Positions 1-5,380 of a stretch of DNA of 8,444 nucleotides are shown in pieces. The notes beneath the pieces are model-generated. The model was not told where the DNA came from, did no database searches, and saw only the letters and a program-made list of their open reading frames with translations. The translations under genes and the position numbers were made by a program. The stretch is from Comamonadaceae bacterium. GTDB taxonomy: Bacteria; Pseudomonadota; Gammaproteobacteria; Burkholderiales; Burkholderiaceae_C. Each line of letters begins with the position of its first letter. The first letter of the stretch is position 1. Location of the stretch: the NCBI GenBank assembly GCA_013298415.1, contig JAAFHN010000091.1:1-8444 (forward strand), given 5' to 3'.

Positions 1-456
1 GCTCACGCGCAAGCGGCGGTCATTCAGGTAAGCCCCGCGTCCTTTTGTGGCTGTAAAAAGGTCGTTGCGCACGGGGTCGAACACCACGGCTTGCTCGATG
101 CGGCCCCGAAAGCTGAGCGCGATGCTCACGCAGTAAAACGGGAACCCGTGAATGAAATTTGTGGTGCCGTCAATCGGATCAATGATCCACACGAAATCGG
201 ATTGCTGCGCGCCGTGCTTGCGCCCCGATTCTTCGGCCCAAATGGCGTGAGCGGGATAGGCTTCTTGCAAGATGGAAATGATGGCTTCTTCAGCCGCCAC
301 ATCGACTTCGGTCACGTAGTCGTTGATTTGCTTTTGCGAAATGCGAACCGATTCGATGTCGAGCGCGGCGCGGTTGATCACGCTGCCTGCTGCCCTGGCG
401 GCCTTGATGGCCACGTTGAGCATGGGATGAATACTGCTGCTACTGGATGAGTTCAT
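1..456 (-). CDS. suhB: Inositol-1-monophosphatase family protein SuhB (N-terminal 152 residues; C-terminus beyond left edge)
   Basis: Magnesium-dependent phosphatase of the inositol monophosphatase fold. In E. coli, SuhB dephosphorylates inositol-1-phosphate and also joins the Nus complex that supports rRNA transcription and folding. Translating the minus strand from the ATG at 456-454 gives 152 codons with no stop. From residue 9 it reads IHPMLNVAIKAARAAG, close to the E. coli start MHPMLNIAVRAARKAG. The metal-site motifs are intact: EES at 75-77 and the family signature DPIDGTTNF at 93-101, followed by IHGFPFYCVS. About 115 C-terminal residues, including the last metal-binding Asp motif, would lie left of position 1. 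The first residues, MNSSSSSS, are a low-complexity extension; the internal Met12 would match the second E. coli Met. A weak AGG stands 9 nt before the chosen ATG. The gene diverges from trmJ, a common arrangement in Burkholderiales. Confidence 0.96.
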   Translation of the reverse strand, partial: MNSSSSSSIHPMLNVAIKAARAAGSVINRAALDIESVRISQKQINDYVTEVDVAAEEAIISILQEAYPAHAIWAEESGRKHGAQQSDFVWIIDPIDGTTNFIHGFPFYCVSIALSFRGRIEQAVVFDPVRNDLFTATKGRGAYLNDRRLRVS

Positions 457-552
457 ATGGGCTTGCCTGGCTCGTGGGCCACGGCATCAGAATCGGTTGA
501 ATTGTGCAAAGAACGGTGTGGACTTCACGACAATGCGCGAGTCTGAGCCCGA

Positions 553-558
553 ATTTTA
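553..558 (-). promoter_or_regulatory. Candidate -10 box (TAAAAT) for suhB
   Basis: On the minus strand this reads TAAAAT followed by TCGGGCTC, a good sigma-70 -10 match. It would give suhB a 5' leader of roughly 90 nt. No convincing -35 (TTGACA-like) hexamer lies 16-18 bp upstream, so the call rests on the -10 alone. It lies in the 128-bp divergent suhB/trmJ gap (457-584). Confidence 0.35.
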
Positions 559-584
559 CCGCCCGACCCATACGCCTTATTCTC

Positions 585-1421
585 ATGCGCACCCGCTTCA
601 TCCTGATCGAACCCAGCCACGCTGGCAATGTGGGCGCTGTGGCGCGGGCCATGAAGGTGATGGGTTTTGACGACTTGGTGCTGGTGAAACCCCGATGGCC
701 CAATGTGTTGAACCGCGAAGAAACGATTCAACGCGCCAGCGGCGCACTCGATGTGTTGAAAAGTTGCCGCATCGTTGAAACGCTCGACGATGCGCTCGAC
801 GGCATGCAGGTGCTTTGTGCAACAGCGATGACGCAGCGCGACTTTGGCCCACCCAGCGGCGCGCCGCGCGAGGTGCTTGCGCGCATTGCATCGCTCTCTT
901 TTTGGGAGCATCAAAGCCAACAAATACTAGGACACAGTGATGATATTGCTTCAAAAACGCCGCTGAGCACGCCTTCCGTGGCTTTTTTGTTCGGCACCGA
1001 GCGCTTTGGCATGAAAAACGAGGATGTGTACCGCTGCCACGAGGTGCTGAGCATCCCGACCAATCCGCAGTTTGGATCGCTGAATTTGGCGGCGGCTGCG
1101 CAGGTGATTGCCTATGAATGGCGCTTGGCTATGGGTGGGTTTGCATCTCCGAACGCTGAGCTTCCGCCCACCCCACGCGCCGACGCTCAAGCCGTGGCTG
1201 GCACGATTTCGCACTTGGCGCAGGCGTTGACGCACGTGGGTTTTCACAACCCAGAAGTACCGAAAAAGCTGCTTCCCCGTCTCAACGCGCTCTTCAACCG
1301 CGCGGGTTTACAGACCGAAGAAGTTCACATCTTGCGGGGCATTGCGAAGGCGATTTTGGAGATGCCCGCGCCCTCGGCAGACGCGAACTCGTCGAGAGCA
1401 GAGTCTAAGAAAGCCCACTAA
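585..1421 (+). CDS. trmJ: tRNA (cytidine/uridine-32-2'-O)-methyltransferase TrmJ
   Basis: SPOUT-family, SAM-dependent methyltransferase that 2'-O-methylates position 32 in the tRNA anticodon loop; cytoplasmic, normally a dimer. The 278-residue product carries the three SPOUT/TrmJ motifs: SHAGNVGAVARAMKVMG (11-27), VAFLFGTERFG (132-142) and SIPTNPQFGSLNLAAAAQV (156-174), then a C-terminal helical extension. The ATG at 585 is chosen because MRTRFILIEPSHAGNVG aligns with the E. coli start MLQNIRIVLVETSHTGNMG; an upstream in-frame GTG at 504 would add 27 unrelated residues. No Shine-Dalgarno is visible. Oddity: residues 105-125 are encoded by a 36% GC patch (899-957) inside a much GC-richer gene and fall between conserved blocks where E. 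coli TrmJ has only a couple of residues, so they look inserted. The stop codon is 9 bp before the cysE start, so the two probably share a transcript. Confidence 0.95.
   Translation: MRTRFILIEPSHAGNVGAVARAMKVMGFDDLVLVKPRWPNVLNREETIQRASGALDVLKSCRIVETLDDALDGMQVLCATAMTQRDFGPPSGAPREVLARIASLSFWEHQSQQILGHSDDIASKTPLSTPSVAFLFGTERFGMKNEDVYRCHEVLSIPTNPQFGSLNLAAAAQVIAYEWRLAMGGFASPNAELPPTPRADAQAVAGTISHLAQALTHVGFHNPEVPKKLLPRLNALFNRAGLQTEEVHILRGIAKAILEMPAPSADANSSRAESKKAH
899..957. repeat. AT-rich intragenic patch with inverted ends in trmJ (possible in-frame short insertion)
   Basis: This 59-bp stretch has 21 G/C of 59 (36%), against 41 of 58 (71%) in the 58 bp just before it. Its ends are inverted: TTTTTGGGAGCA at 899-910 and TGCTTCAAAAA at 947-957, whose complement is TTTTTGAAGCA, giving one gap and one mismatch. 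It encodes trmJ residues 105-125 without breaking the frame. It may be a small palindromic repeat or MITE-like sequence tolerated in a loop. The family is not identified. Confidence 0.45.
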
Positions 1422-1424
1422 ACT
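1419..1424 (+). promoter_or_regulatory. Candidate -10 box (TAAACT) for leaderless cysE transcript
   Basis: TAAACT is separated by six bases (GGCTGA) from the cysE ATG, so transcription would begin at or next to the start codon. The first three bases are also the trmJ stop codon TAA. No Shine-Dalgarno precedes cysE. No -35 hexamer is evident, so read-through from trmJ may be the main source of transcript. Confidence 0.35.
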
Positions 1425-1430
1425 GGCTGA

Positions 1431-2210
1431 ATGTTTGACCGCCTGAAACAAGACATCGCTTGCATCCGCGAGCGCGACCCTGCCGCACGCAGCACTTGGG
1501 AAGTGCTCACGCTCTACCCCGGTTTGCACGCCCTGATGCTGCACCGGCTGGCGCACCGCTGTTGGGCAGGCGGCTTCAAGTGGCTAGGGCGGGCGATTTC
1601 GCAGTTCACGCGCTGGCTCACCGGCATCGAAATCCACCCGGGTGCAACGATTGGCCGCAACGTGTTCATCGACCACGGCATGGGCATCGTGATCGGTGAA
1701 ACAGCCGAGATCGGCGACGGCTGCACCATCTACCAAGGCGTGACGCTTGGCGGCACAAGCCTGGAGCGTGGCGCAAAACGCCACCCCACACTTGGCAAAA
1801 ACGTTGTCGTGAGCGCAGGCGCCAAAGTGCTTGGCGGCTTCACTGTGGGCGAAGGTGCCAAGATTGGCAGCAACGCGGTGGTCATCAAGCCCGTGCCACC
1901 AGGAGCAACGGCAGTGGGCATTCCTGCTCGGATCATCCAGGCCGACGACATCGCGCGCCGAGAAGCCGCAGCAAACGGCATGGGCTTCTCAGCCTACGGC
2001 ATCACTCAGCAAGACGATCCGCTCTCGCTGGCCATGAAAGGCCTGATCGATCACGCCGCAGGCAACGAGCACCAAATCACGCTGCTGTGGCAAGCCATTG
2101 AGAAACTCGGTGAATCGCGGCAAATTCAGCGCAGCGATTGCGTGCCTGAAGGTGCCCAGTTGGCCGATGGTCCAACTTGCGAAAAGCTCACCGAGCTGGT
2201 GGGCAAATAG
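1431..2210 (+). CDS. cysE: Serine O-acetyltransferase CysE
   Basis: Transfers acetyl from acetyl-CoA to L-serine, giving O-acetylserine, the precursor to which sulfide is added in cysteine synthesis; cytoplasmic. The 259-residue product is the shorter CysE type seen in many betaproteobacteria. It has a helical N-terminal domain (about 1-64), then a left-handed beta-helix of hexapeptide repeats from GIEIHPGATIG (65-75). Catalytic-type residues are present: D81-H82 in FIDHGMG matches the E. coli Asp157-His158 region, and H118 in KRHP matches His193. The typical VTLGGTS stands at 104-110 and the acetyl-CoA-side GIPARII motif follows the helix. After about residue 175 comes a hydrophilic tail to VGK that I cannot assign. 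The ATG at 1431 follows the trmJ stop by 9 bp. Regulation by cysteine feedback is usual for the family but cannot be judged here. Confidence 0.97.
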   Translation: MFDRLKQDIACIRERDPAARSTWEVLTLYPGLHALMLHRLAHRCWAGGFKWLGRAISQFTRWLTGIEIHPGATIGRNVFIDHGMGIVIGETAEIGDGCTIYQGVTLGGTSLERGAKRHPTLGKNVVVSAGAKVLGGFTVGEGAKIGSNAVVIKPVPPGATAVGIPARIIQADDIARREAAANGMGFSAYGITQQDDPLSLAMKGLIDHAAGNEHQITLLWQAIEKLGESRQIQRSDCVPEGAQLADGPTCEKLTELVGK

Positions 2211-2232
2211 GCGAAGAGGCCGCGCCTCTCGC
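2211..2232. terminator. Hairpin between convergent cysE and fecR-like genes (possible bidirectional terminator)
   Basis: The 37-bp convergent gap holds the stem AGAGGC (2215-2220) / GCCTCT (2224-2229) with loop CGC, extended by GCG/CGC around one bulged A. There is no T-run on either side, so it is not a textbook intrinsic terminator. Its place directly after both stop codons makes a role in 3'-end formation plausible. Confidence 0.4.
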
Positions 2233-2247
2233 CCGCAACCAGCGCGC

Positions 2248-3690
2248 CTACTCGGCCACCTTGGTCAGCGCACTCTGCTGCTGAACCACACTCACACCCC
2301 AGCTTTCATCCACCTCCAGCCGGTACAAAGGGCTTTGCGCATCGGTGGGGCACGGCGAGTTGCATTGAAAGCGCAAAAAGTACTCTCCAGCGGCCAGTTT
2401 GCCCAATGCGAGCTGCGGCTGGGCGGTGAAACGCCGCGCGTTCGTTTGCAGCGCACGATCGCTGGCGATCACCACGCTGTGCGACAACATGCCCGGCGTC
2501 AACCCCGACAGGCGCATCACGGTGCCGCTGCCTTCATGGAGCAAGGTGGCAGAAGCAAGCGCACCAGGGTGATACGGGTTGGGCGCGGGCGCTGGGGGCG
2601 GCGGCGGTGGTGGAGGCGGCGGCAATGGAGCGAGCAGGCTGACGCGCGTCACGCCGTCTTTGCCTTCGAGGCCAATGGCGTCAAGCGCCCTGGCGCGCAC
2701 GTGCCAAGGCCCAAGCGGCAGTGCGCTCAGCACGGCCTGCGGCAGGCTGCCGGAGGCATCTTGTACCAACTCGTTGAACGCCGCGTCCTTGGCCACCTGT
2801 ACGCGGTAGCTCCGCGCGCCCGGCACAGCGGCGAACGCCAACACGGCCTGAGGCTGTCTCAATTCTTGAGGTGCGGGCATGGCAGGCGCATCCAAAAGCG
2901 CCACGGCTTTCACTTCCTTTTGCGTGGGATCGACCACCGCACCGAAGCCCGCACCCACCTGGGCTGCGGACTGCTGCGCGGGGTTGTCGGCTTGCACGGC
3001 CCCCTCGATCACCTCCGTTTTGCCATTTGCACCTGCCACGCCCGCACGAAACACCGTGCCGCGCACGCCAATCACTGCGGTAGGAAGTTGAACTTTCAGG
3101 GATTCGGCCCGTTGGGTTTTCGTGGCGAGCACTTCTACCTGGCCTTGCACCAAGCGCACCACGCCGGAAAACCAGTTCGTGGAGAGCACCTTGTCGGGGT
3201 CGCGACCCATGTATTGGCGGTTTTTGGCAAGTTCCGCGAGCGTGCCAGGCAACACCTTCACCTGCGAGCCGTCGCCCAGCTGCAAAACTGCGGAGCTATT
3301 TGCGCCCACCCGCAGTTGTTGCCCTTCGGCCAGCATTGCCCCTTTTGCCAAAGACACATCACCACTGGCGCTCAGCACTTGGGCCTGCTCGGCGCGAAAC
3401 TTCAGAAGGCGCAGGGGCACATCAATCTGCTGGCCGGGGTTGATGCGATTGGCGTCTTTGAGCGCATTGAAGCGCGCCACCTCGGGCCAAGTTTTGGGAT
3501 CGGCCAAAACGCTTTGGGTGAAGGTGATCAGCTTGTCTTTTGCTTGCACTGTGAAGCGCAAACTGGGCTCTTTGCCATCGGGTGCGCTTTGGGTTTGCGC
3601 CTGAGCCCCGCAAACCCAAAAAGCGCTTGCGATGGCGATTCCGAGGGCGCTGGCGAAAGAGCCGCTTTTGCGGCGAGGCTGCAATGTCAT
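2248..3690 (-). CDS. Secreted LysM and FecR domain protein with polyproline linker
   Basis: Predicted exported envelope protein of about 480 residues; the substrate or partner is unknown. Met1 at 3690 is preferred because it directly precedes a signal peptide: PRRK, hydrophobic FASALGIAIASAFWVCG, likely cut after AQA (29-31). An AGG lies 6 nt upstream. In-frame ATGs at 3711 and 3798 would only add hydrophilic residues. Residues 45-95 form a LysM domain (FTVQAKDKL, W68 and NRINPGQQIDVP at 81-92), a peptidoglycan-type binding fold. Residues 105-235 match FecR, including TAVIGVRGTVFRAGV (204-218). Residues 280-345 resemble a fibronectin-III-like sandwich (FAAVPGARSYRVQVAKD). P357-P366 are ten consecutive prolines, followed by APAPNP and a C-terminal beta-rich domain. 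No sigma factor or TonB receptor gene adjoins, so classical FecR signalling is not supported. I recall LysM-FecR proteins near CHASE2 cyclase genes in betaproteobacteria; none is seen here. Confidence 0.88.
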   Translation of the reverse strand: MTLQPRRKSGSFASALGIAIASAFWVCGAQAQTQSAPDGKEPSLRFTVQAKDKLITFTQSVLADPKTWPEVARFNALKDANRINPGQQIDVPLRLLKFRAEQAQVLSASGDVSLAKGAMLAEGQQLRVGANSSAVLQLGDGSQVKVLPGTLAELAKNRQYMGRDPDKVLSTNWFSGVVRLVQGQVEVLATKTQRAESLKVQLPTAVIGVRGTVFRAGVAGANGKTEVIEGAVQADNPAQQSAAQVGAGFGAVVDPTQKEVKAVALLDAPAMPAPQELRQPQAVLAFAAVPGARSYRVQVAKDAAFNELVQDASGSLPQAVLSALPLGPWHVRARALDAIGLEGKDGVTRVSLLAPLPPPPPPPPPPAPAPNPYHPGALASATLLHEGSGTVMRLSGLTPGMLSHSVVIASDRALQTNARRFTAQPQLALGKLAAGEYFLRFQCNSPCPTDAQSPLYRLEVDESWGVSVVQQQSALTKVAE

Positions 3691-3900
3691 TGACGACCTG
3701 GTGGAATACATTTTCAAAGGCTTGTGGCCACGTTGTATCTCCCCGAAACGCCTGGCGGTAAACCAAGGATCAGCCAACTTGAATGCAGAACGTCGCATTC
3801 TCTGCTAACTGCTCGCATTATTCAGCACGCATGCATGACAGAACTGCCCATCAGGTGACAAAACACCTGGGCCCAGGCAACTTCAGACTGGCGCCTCTAG
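3691..3900. other. Intergenic region upstream of the fecR-like gene
   Basis: This is the part of the mogA/fecR-like gap not covered by the inverted-repeat element. It holds alternative in-frame ATGs for the fecR-like gene at 3711 and 3798 on the minus strand. It also holds the short inverted repeat AGGTG/CACCT (3853-3857 and 3864-3868) running into the perfect 12-bp palindrome CCTGGGCCCAGG (3866-3877). On the minus strand the palindrome is followed by TGTTTTGT, so it could be a weak mogA terminator or a regulator site. No strong promoter with both -35 and -10 is visible, and I see no small gene. Confidence 0.5.
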
Positions 3901-3924
3901 TGTCATGTCACGCTTGAAATGTCG
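3901..3924 (+). repeat. Left terminal inverted repeat of the candidate MITE
   Basis: Starts TGTCATGTCACGC and ends TGAAATGTCG. It pairs with 4035-4058 with mismatches only at repeat positions 14 and 22, both T versus C. It is preceded directly by CTAG. Confidence 0.75.
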
Positions 3925-4034
3925 GTGTATCGCGCAGCAATCGGTGCGCGGGGCTAGGCGCAAAACGCAGCGCATGCCCACTGCATGGGCAAGTTTTGCA
4001 ACGACGCCCTGCGCAGCGAGGGCAAGCGAGACGG

Positions 4035-4058
4035 CGGCATTTCAGGCGTGACATGACA
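4035..4058 (-). repeat. Right terminal inverted repeat of the candidate MITE
   Basis: On the minus strand it starts TGTCATGTCACGC and ends TGAAATGCCG. It is followed on the plus strand by CTAG (4059-4062), whose complement supplies the mogA TAG stop. Confidence 0.75.
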
Positions 4059-4691
4059 CTAGGCCGCTAGCGGCCGGATCGCATTTTTCGGCCTGAACGC
4101 GGTGCAAACCGCATCGTTGGTCACGATGTAGGGCCCGCCGATCAAGTCGATGCAATACGGCACTGCCGCAAAAATGCCGGGCACGCCCTGTTGGGGCAGG
4201 CCTTGGAGGGTCTCAGCGATCGATTTGGGCTGGCCCGGCAAGTTGATGATGAGGCATTGGCCGCGAATCACCGCCACTTGGCGCGACAAAATCGCAGTGG
4301 GCACGAAATTCAGCGAGATCTGCCGCATTTGCTCGCCAAAGCCAGGCATTTCTTTGTGTGCCACAGCGAGCGTCGCCTCGGGCGTCACGTCGCGCAAAGC
4401 TGGCCCGGTGCCGCCGGTGGTGAGCACCAGATCACAGCGAGCCACGTCCACCAAATCGATCAATGTGGCAGAGATGAGCGAAGCCTCATCCGCAATCAGC
4501 CGCTCAGCGCAGTCAATCGGGTTGCGCACAGCTGCGGCAAGCCAATCCTTGAGGGCTGGCAAGCCTTTGTCGACATAGACACCAGTGGACGCCCGGTCAG
4601 AGATGGACACAATGCCCACCCGCAAACGGGGCAGCTCGGTCAGCGGGGCCAGACTCGGGTTTGCGGTTGCGGGGGTTTGCGCGCTAGTCAT
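4059..4691 (-). CDS. mogA: Molybdopterin adenylyltransferase MogA
   Basis: Adenylates molybdopterin using ATP, preparing it for molybdate insertion by MoeA in molybdenum cofactor synthesis; cytoplasmic. The 210-residue product matches E. coli MogA along its length: LRVGIVSISDRASTGVY (23-39), DKG (41-43), the substrate-binding TTGGTGPALRDVTPEAT (91-107), MPGFGEQMRQISLNFVPTA (115-133), NLPGQPKS (150-157) and a final FRPKNAIRP. D69 and D101 fall where E. coli has the catalytic D49 and D82. About 20 extra residues precede the conserved start. The ATG at 4691 is the only nearby Met and overlaps the end of yjgA by 8 bp (GATGACTAG), which suggests translational coupling. The stop TAG lies in the CTAG at the edge of the inverted-repeat element, yet the protein ends close to the usual length, so the gene looks intact. 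Confidence 0.97.
   Translation of the reverse strand: MTSAQTPATANPSLAPLTELPRLRVGIVSISDRASTGVYVDKGLPALKDWLAAAVRNPIDCAERLIADEASLISATLIDLVDVARCDLVLTTGGTGPALRDVTPEATLAVAHKEMPGFGEQMRQISLNFVPTAILSRQVAVIRGQCLIINLPGQPKSIAETLQGLPQQGVPGIFAAVPYCIDLIGGPYIVTNDAVCTAFRPKNAIRPLAA
4062..4075. repeat. 14-bp perfect palindrome at the 3' end of mogA
   Basis: GGCCGCTAGCGGCC is exactly self-complementary and covers the last mogA codons (Pro-Leu-Ala-Ala). It abuts the right CTAG flank of the candidate MITE and contains another CTAG at its centre. It could be a target feature for the insertion or the stem of a mogA 3' hairpin. Confidence 0.6.
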
Positions 4692-5346
4692 CTTGCAACA
4701 ATGCTTTGAGCATCTGAAAAAGCTCCTTGTGAGCTCGGCTGGGTTTGGGCTGCTCGCCTTCCGGCACAGGTTCTGAGCGGTCTTTGCGCGCTTGCCGAAC
4801 AAGCGCGCGAATGCGCTGGGTATCTGCAGCGACTTGCGGGCGCTCAGCTTGCAAATGCGACAGCAGCTTTTCAAGCGCCGCGTCGTCGGCCAGCAGCTCG
4901 TCGCGCCAGCGCTCCATGCGATGGATCGCGGCTGCGTCTTCCGGGCTGCCGCTGGCCTGCGCTCGCACAGCCTGGGCGATCGCTTCGCTCGACTCCTCTG
5001 GCAGCCTTCGCATGAGTTTGCCAATCAACTGTGCTTGGCGGCGCTTGCCTTCAAAGTTGGTGATCTTGGTGTATTCGGCGATCACTTGCGCGAGCCGCTC
5101 GCCCACGTGACCTTGGTTCTGCAATCGCGCATAGGCACTCGCCCGCAGCTCTGCCAAGGCCAGGCCCAGCTCCTGAGCTGCGTGGCTGGCCTCCTTATCT
5201 TCGGTGCGGCTTGAGGGGAGCTCGGCTTTTTCTGCCAGCGCGTCTTGCGCTTTCACCCAAACACCTTTGGCCCAGTAGCCCTTGGTTTTGCTTGGCCTAA
5301 GTTTGGCTGCGGCCGCGCTCGCAGCAGATGAATTGGTCACGCTCAT
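4684..5346 (-). CDS. darP: Ribosome maturation factor YjgA/DarP (DUF615 family)
   Basis: Small cytoplasmic protein of the DUF615 family. In E. coli, YjgA, renamed DarP, binds late 50S precursors and helps assembly around the peptidyl transferase centre. The 220-residue product has the family core FEGKRRQAQLIGKLMRR (98-114), matching E. coli MEGRRRQLQLIGKMLR, then RIRALVRQARKDR (178-190) and the C-terminal SRAHKELFQMLKAL (203-216), like E. coli SARQIFQYLREL. The N-terminus is Ala/Ser-rich and probably disordered, which makes it longer than the E. coli protein. It is the first gene of the minus-strand pair with mogA and diverges from pmbA across only 34 bp. No Shine-Dalgarno precedes the ATG; a weak -10-like GACAAT lies 8 nt upstream (5355-5360, minus strand). 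The family assignment is secure. Confidence 0.94.
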   Translation of the reverse strand: MSVTNSSAASAAAAKLRPSKTKGYWAKGVWVKAQDALAEKAELPSSRTEDKEASHAAQELGLALAELRASAYARLQNQGHVGERLAQVIAEYTKITNFEGKRRQAQLIGKLMRRLPEESSEAIAQAVRAQASGSPEDAAAIHRMERWRDELLADDAALEKLLSHLQAERPQVAADTQRIRALVRQARKDRSEPVPEGEQPKPSRAHKELFQMLKALLQDD

Positions 5347-5368
5347 GGGGCCGTATTGTCGTTCTTCG

Positions 5369-5374
5369 TATCAT
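5369..5374 (+). promoter_or_regulatory. Candidate -10 box (TATCAT) for leaderless pmbA transcript
   Basis: TATCAT is followed by the six-base spacer CGCCGC and then the pmbA ATG at 5381. The spacer and start (ATCGCCGCATG) are identical to those of the M48 gene at 6853-6863. The gap to the divergent yjgA start is only 34 bp, so any -35 contact would fall near the yjgA start codon; no good -35 match is seen. Confidence 0.4.
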
Positions 5375-5380
5375 CGCCGC

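Larger units (their letters stand above)
3901..4058. mobile_element. Candidate 158-bp MITE with TGT...ACA terminal inverted repeats and CTAG target duplication
   Basis: The outer 24 bp are inverted copies: 3901-3924 begins TGTCATGTCACGC, and the complement of 4035-4058 begins the same, with 22 of 24 matching. CTAG flanks both ends (3897-3900 and 4059-4062), as expected for a 4-bp target duplication. The interior is foldable: GCGCGGGGC (3946-3954) with GCCCTGCGC (4006-4014), GCAAAAC (3960-3966) with GTTTTGC (3993-3999), and TGCCCA/TGGGCA around loop CTGCA (3975-3991). There is no ORF long enough for a transposase, so it would be mobilised in trans. TGT-starting ends and a CTAG target recall IS481-family elements (IS481 of Bordetella targets NCTAGN). 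That family link is an inference. The right boundary falls at the mogA stop codon. Confidence 0.65.

Noticed and set aside
504..584. Upstream GTG start that would extend trmJ by 27 residues
   Set aside because: The extension has no resemblance to TrmJ, while MRTRFILIEPSHAGNVG at 585 matches the family start. It is treated as non-coding leader.
2098..3693. A 531-codon open frame on the plus strand opposite the fecR-like gene
   Set aside because: Its protein is His/Arg/Gly-rich without recognisable domains and overlaps the 3' end of cysE. The opposite strand encodes a clear signal peptide, LysM and FecR. It is an antisense shadow of GC-rich codon use.
3817..3822. AATAAT on the minus strand as a -10 box for the fecR-like gene
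   Set aside because: Although close to TATAAT, no -35-like hexamer stands at a suitable distance, and it is over 100 bp from the preferred start. It is too weak to list.
3834..3840. CATGACA, identical to the last 7 bp of the right inverted repeat, outside the element
   Set aside because: Only seven bases match and the similarity does not extend; chance is the simpler explanation than a third element end.
4191..4709. A 172-codon plus-strand frame opposite mogA
   Set aside because: It is antisense to conserved MogA motifs, has no recognisable domain, and no start signal is seen.
5282..5380. Upstream start extending pmbA into the yjgA coding region
   Set aside because: It would overlap the conserved divergent gene, and the extra residues do not match PmbA. 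The ATG at 5381 is preceded by a plausible -10 box.
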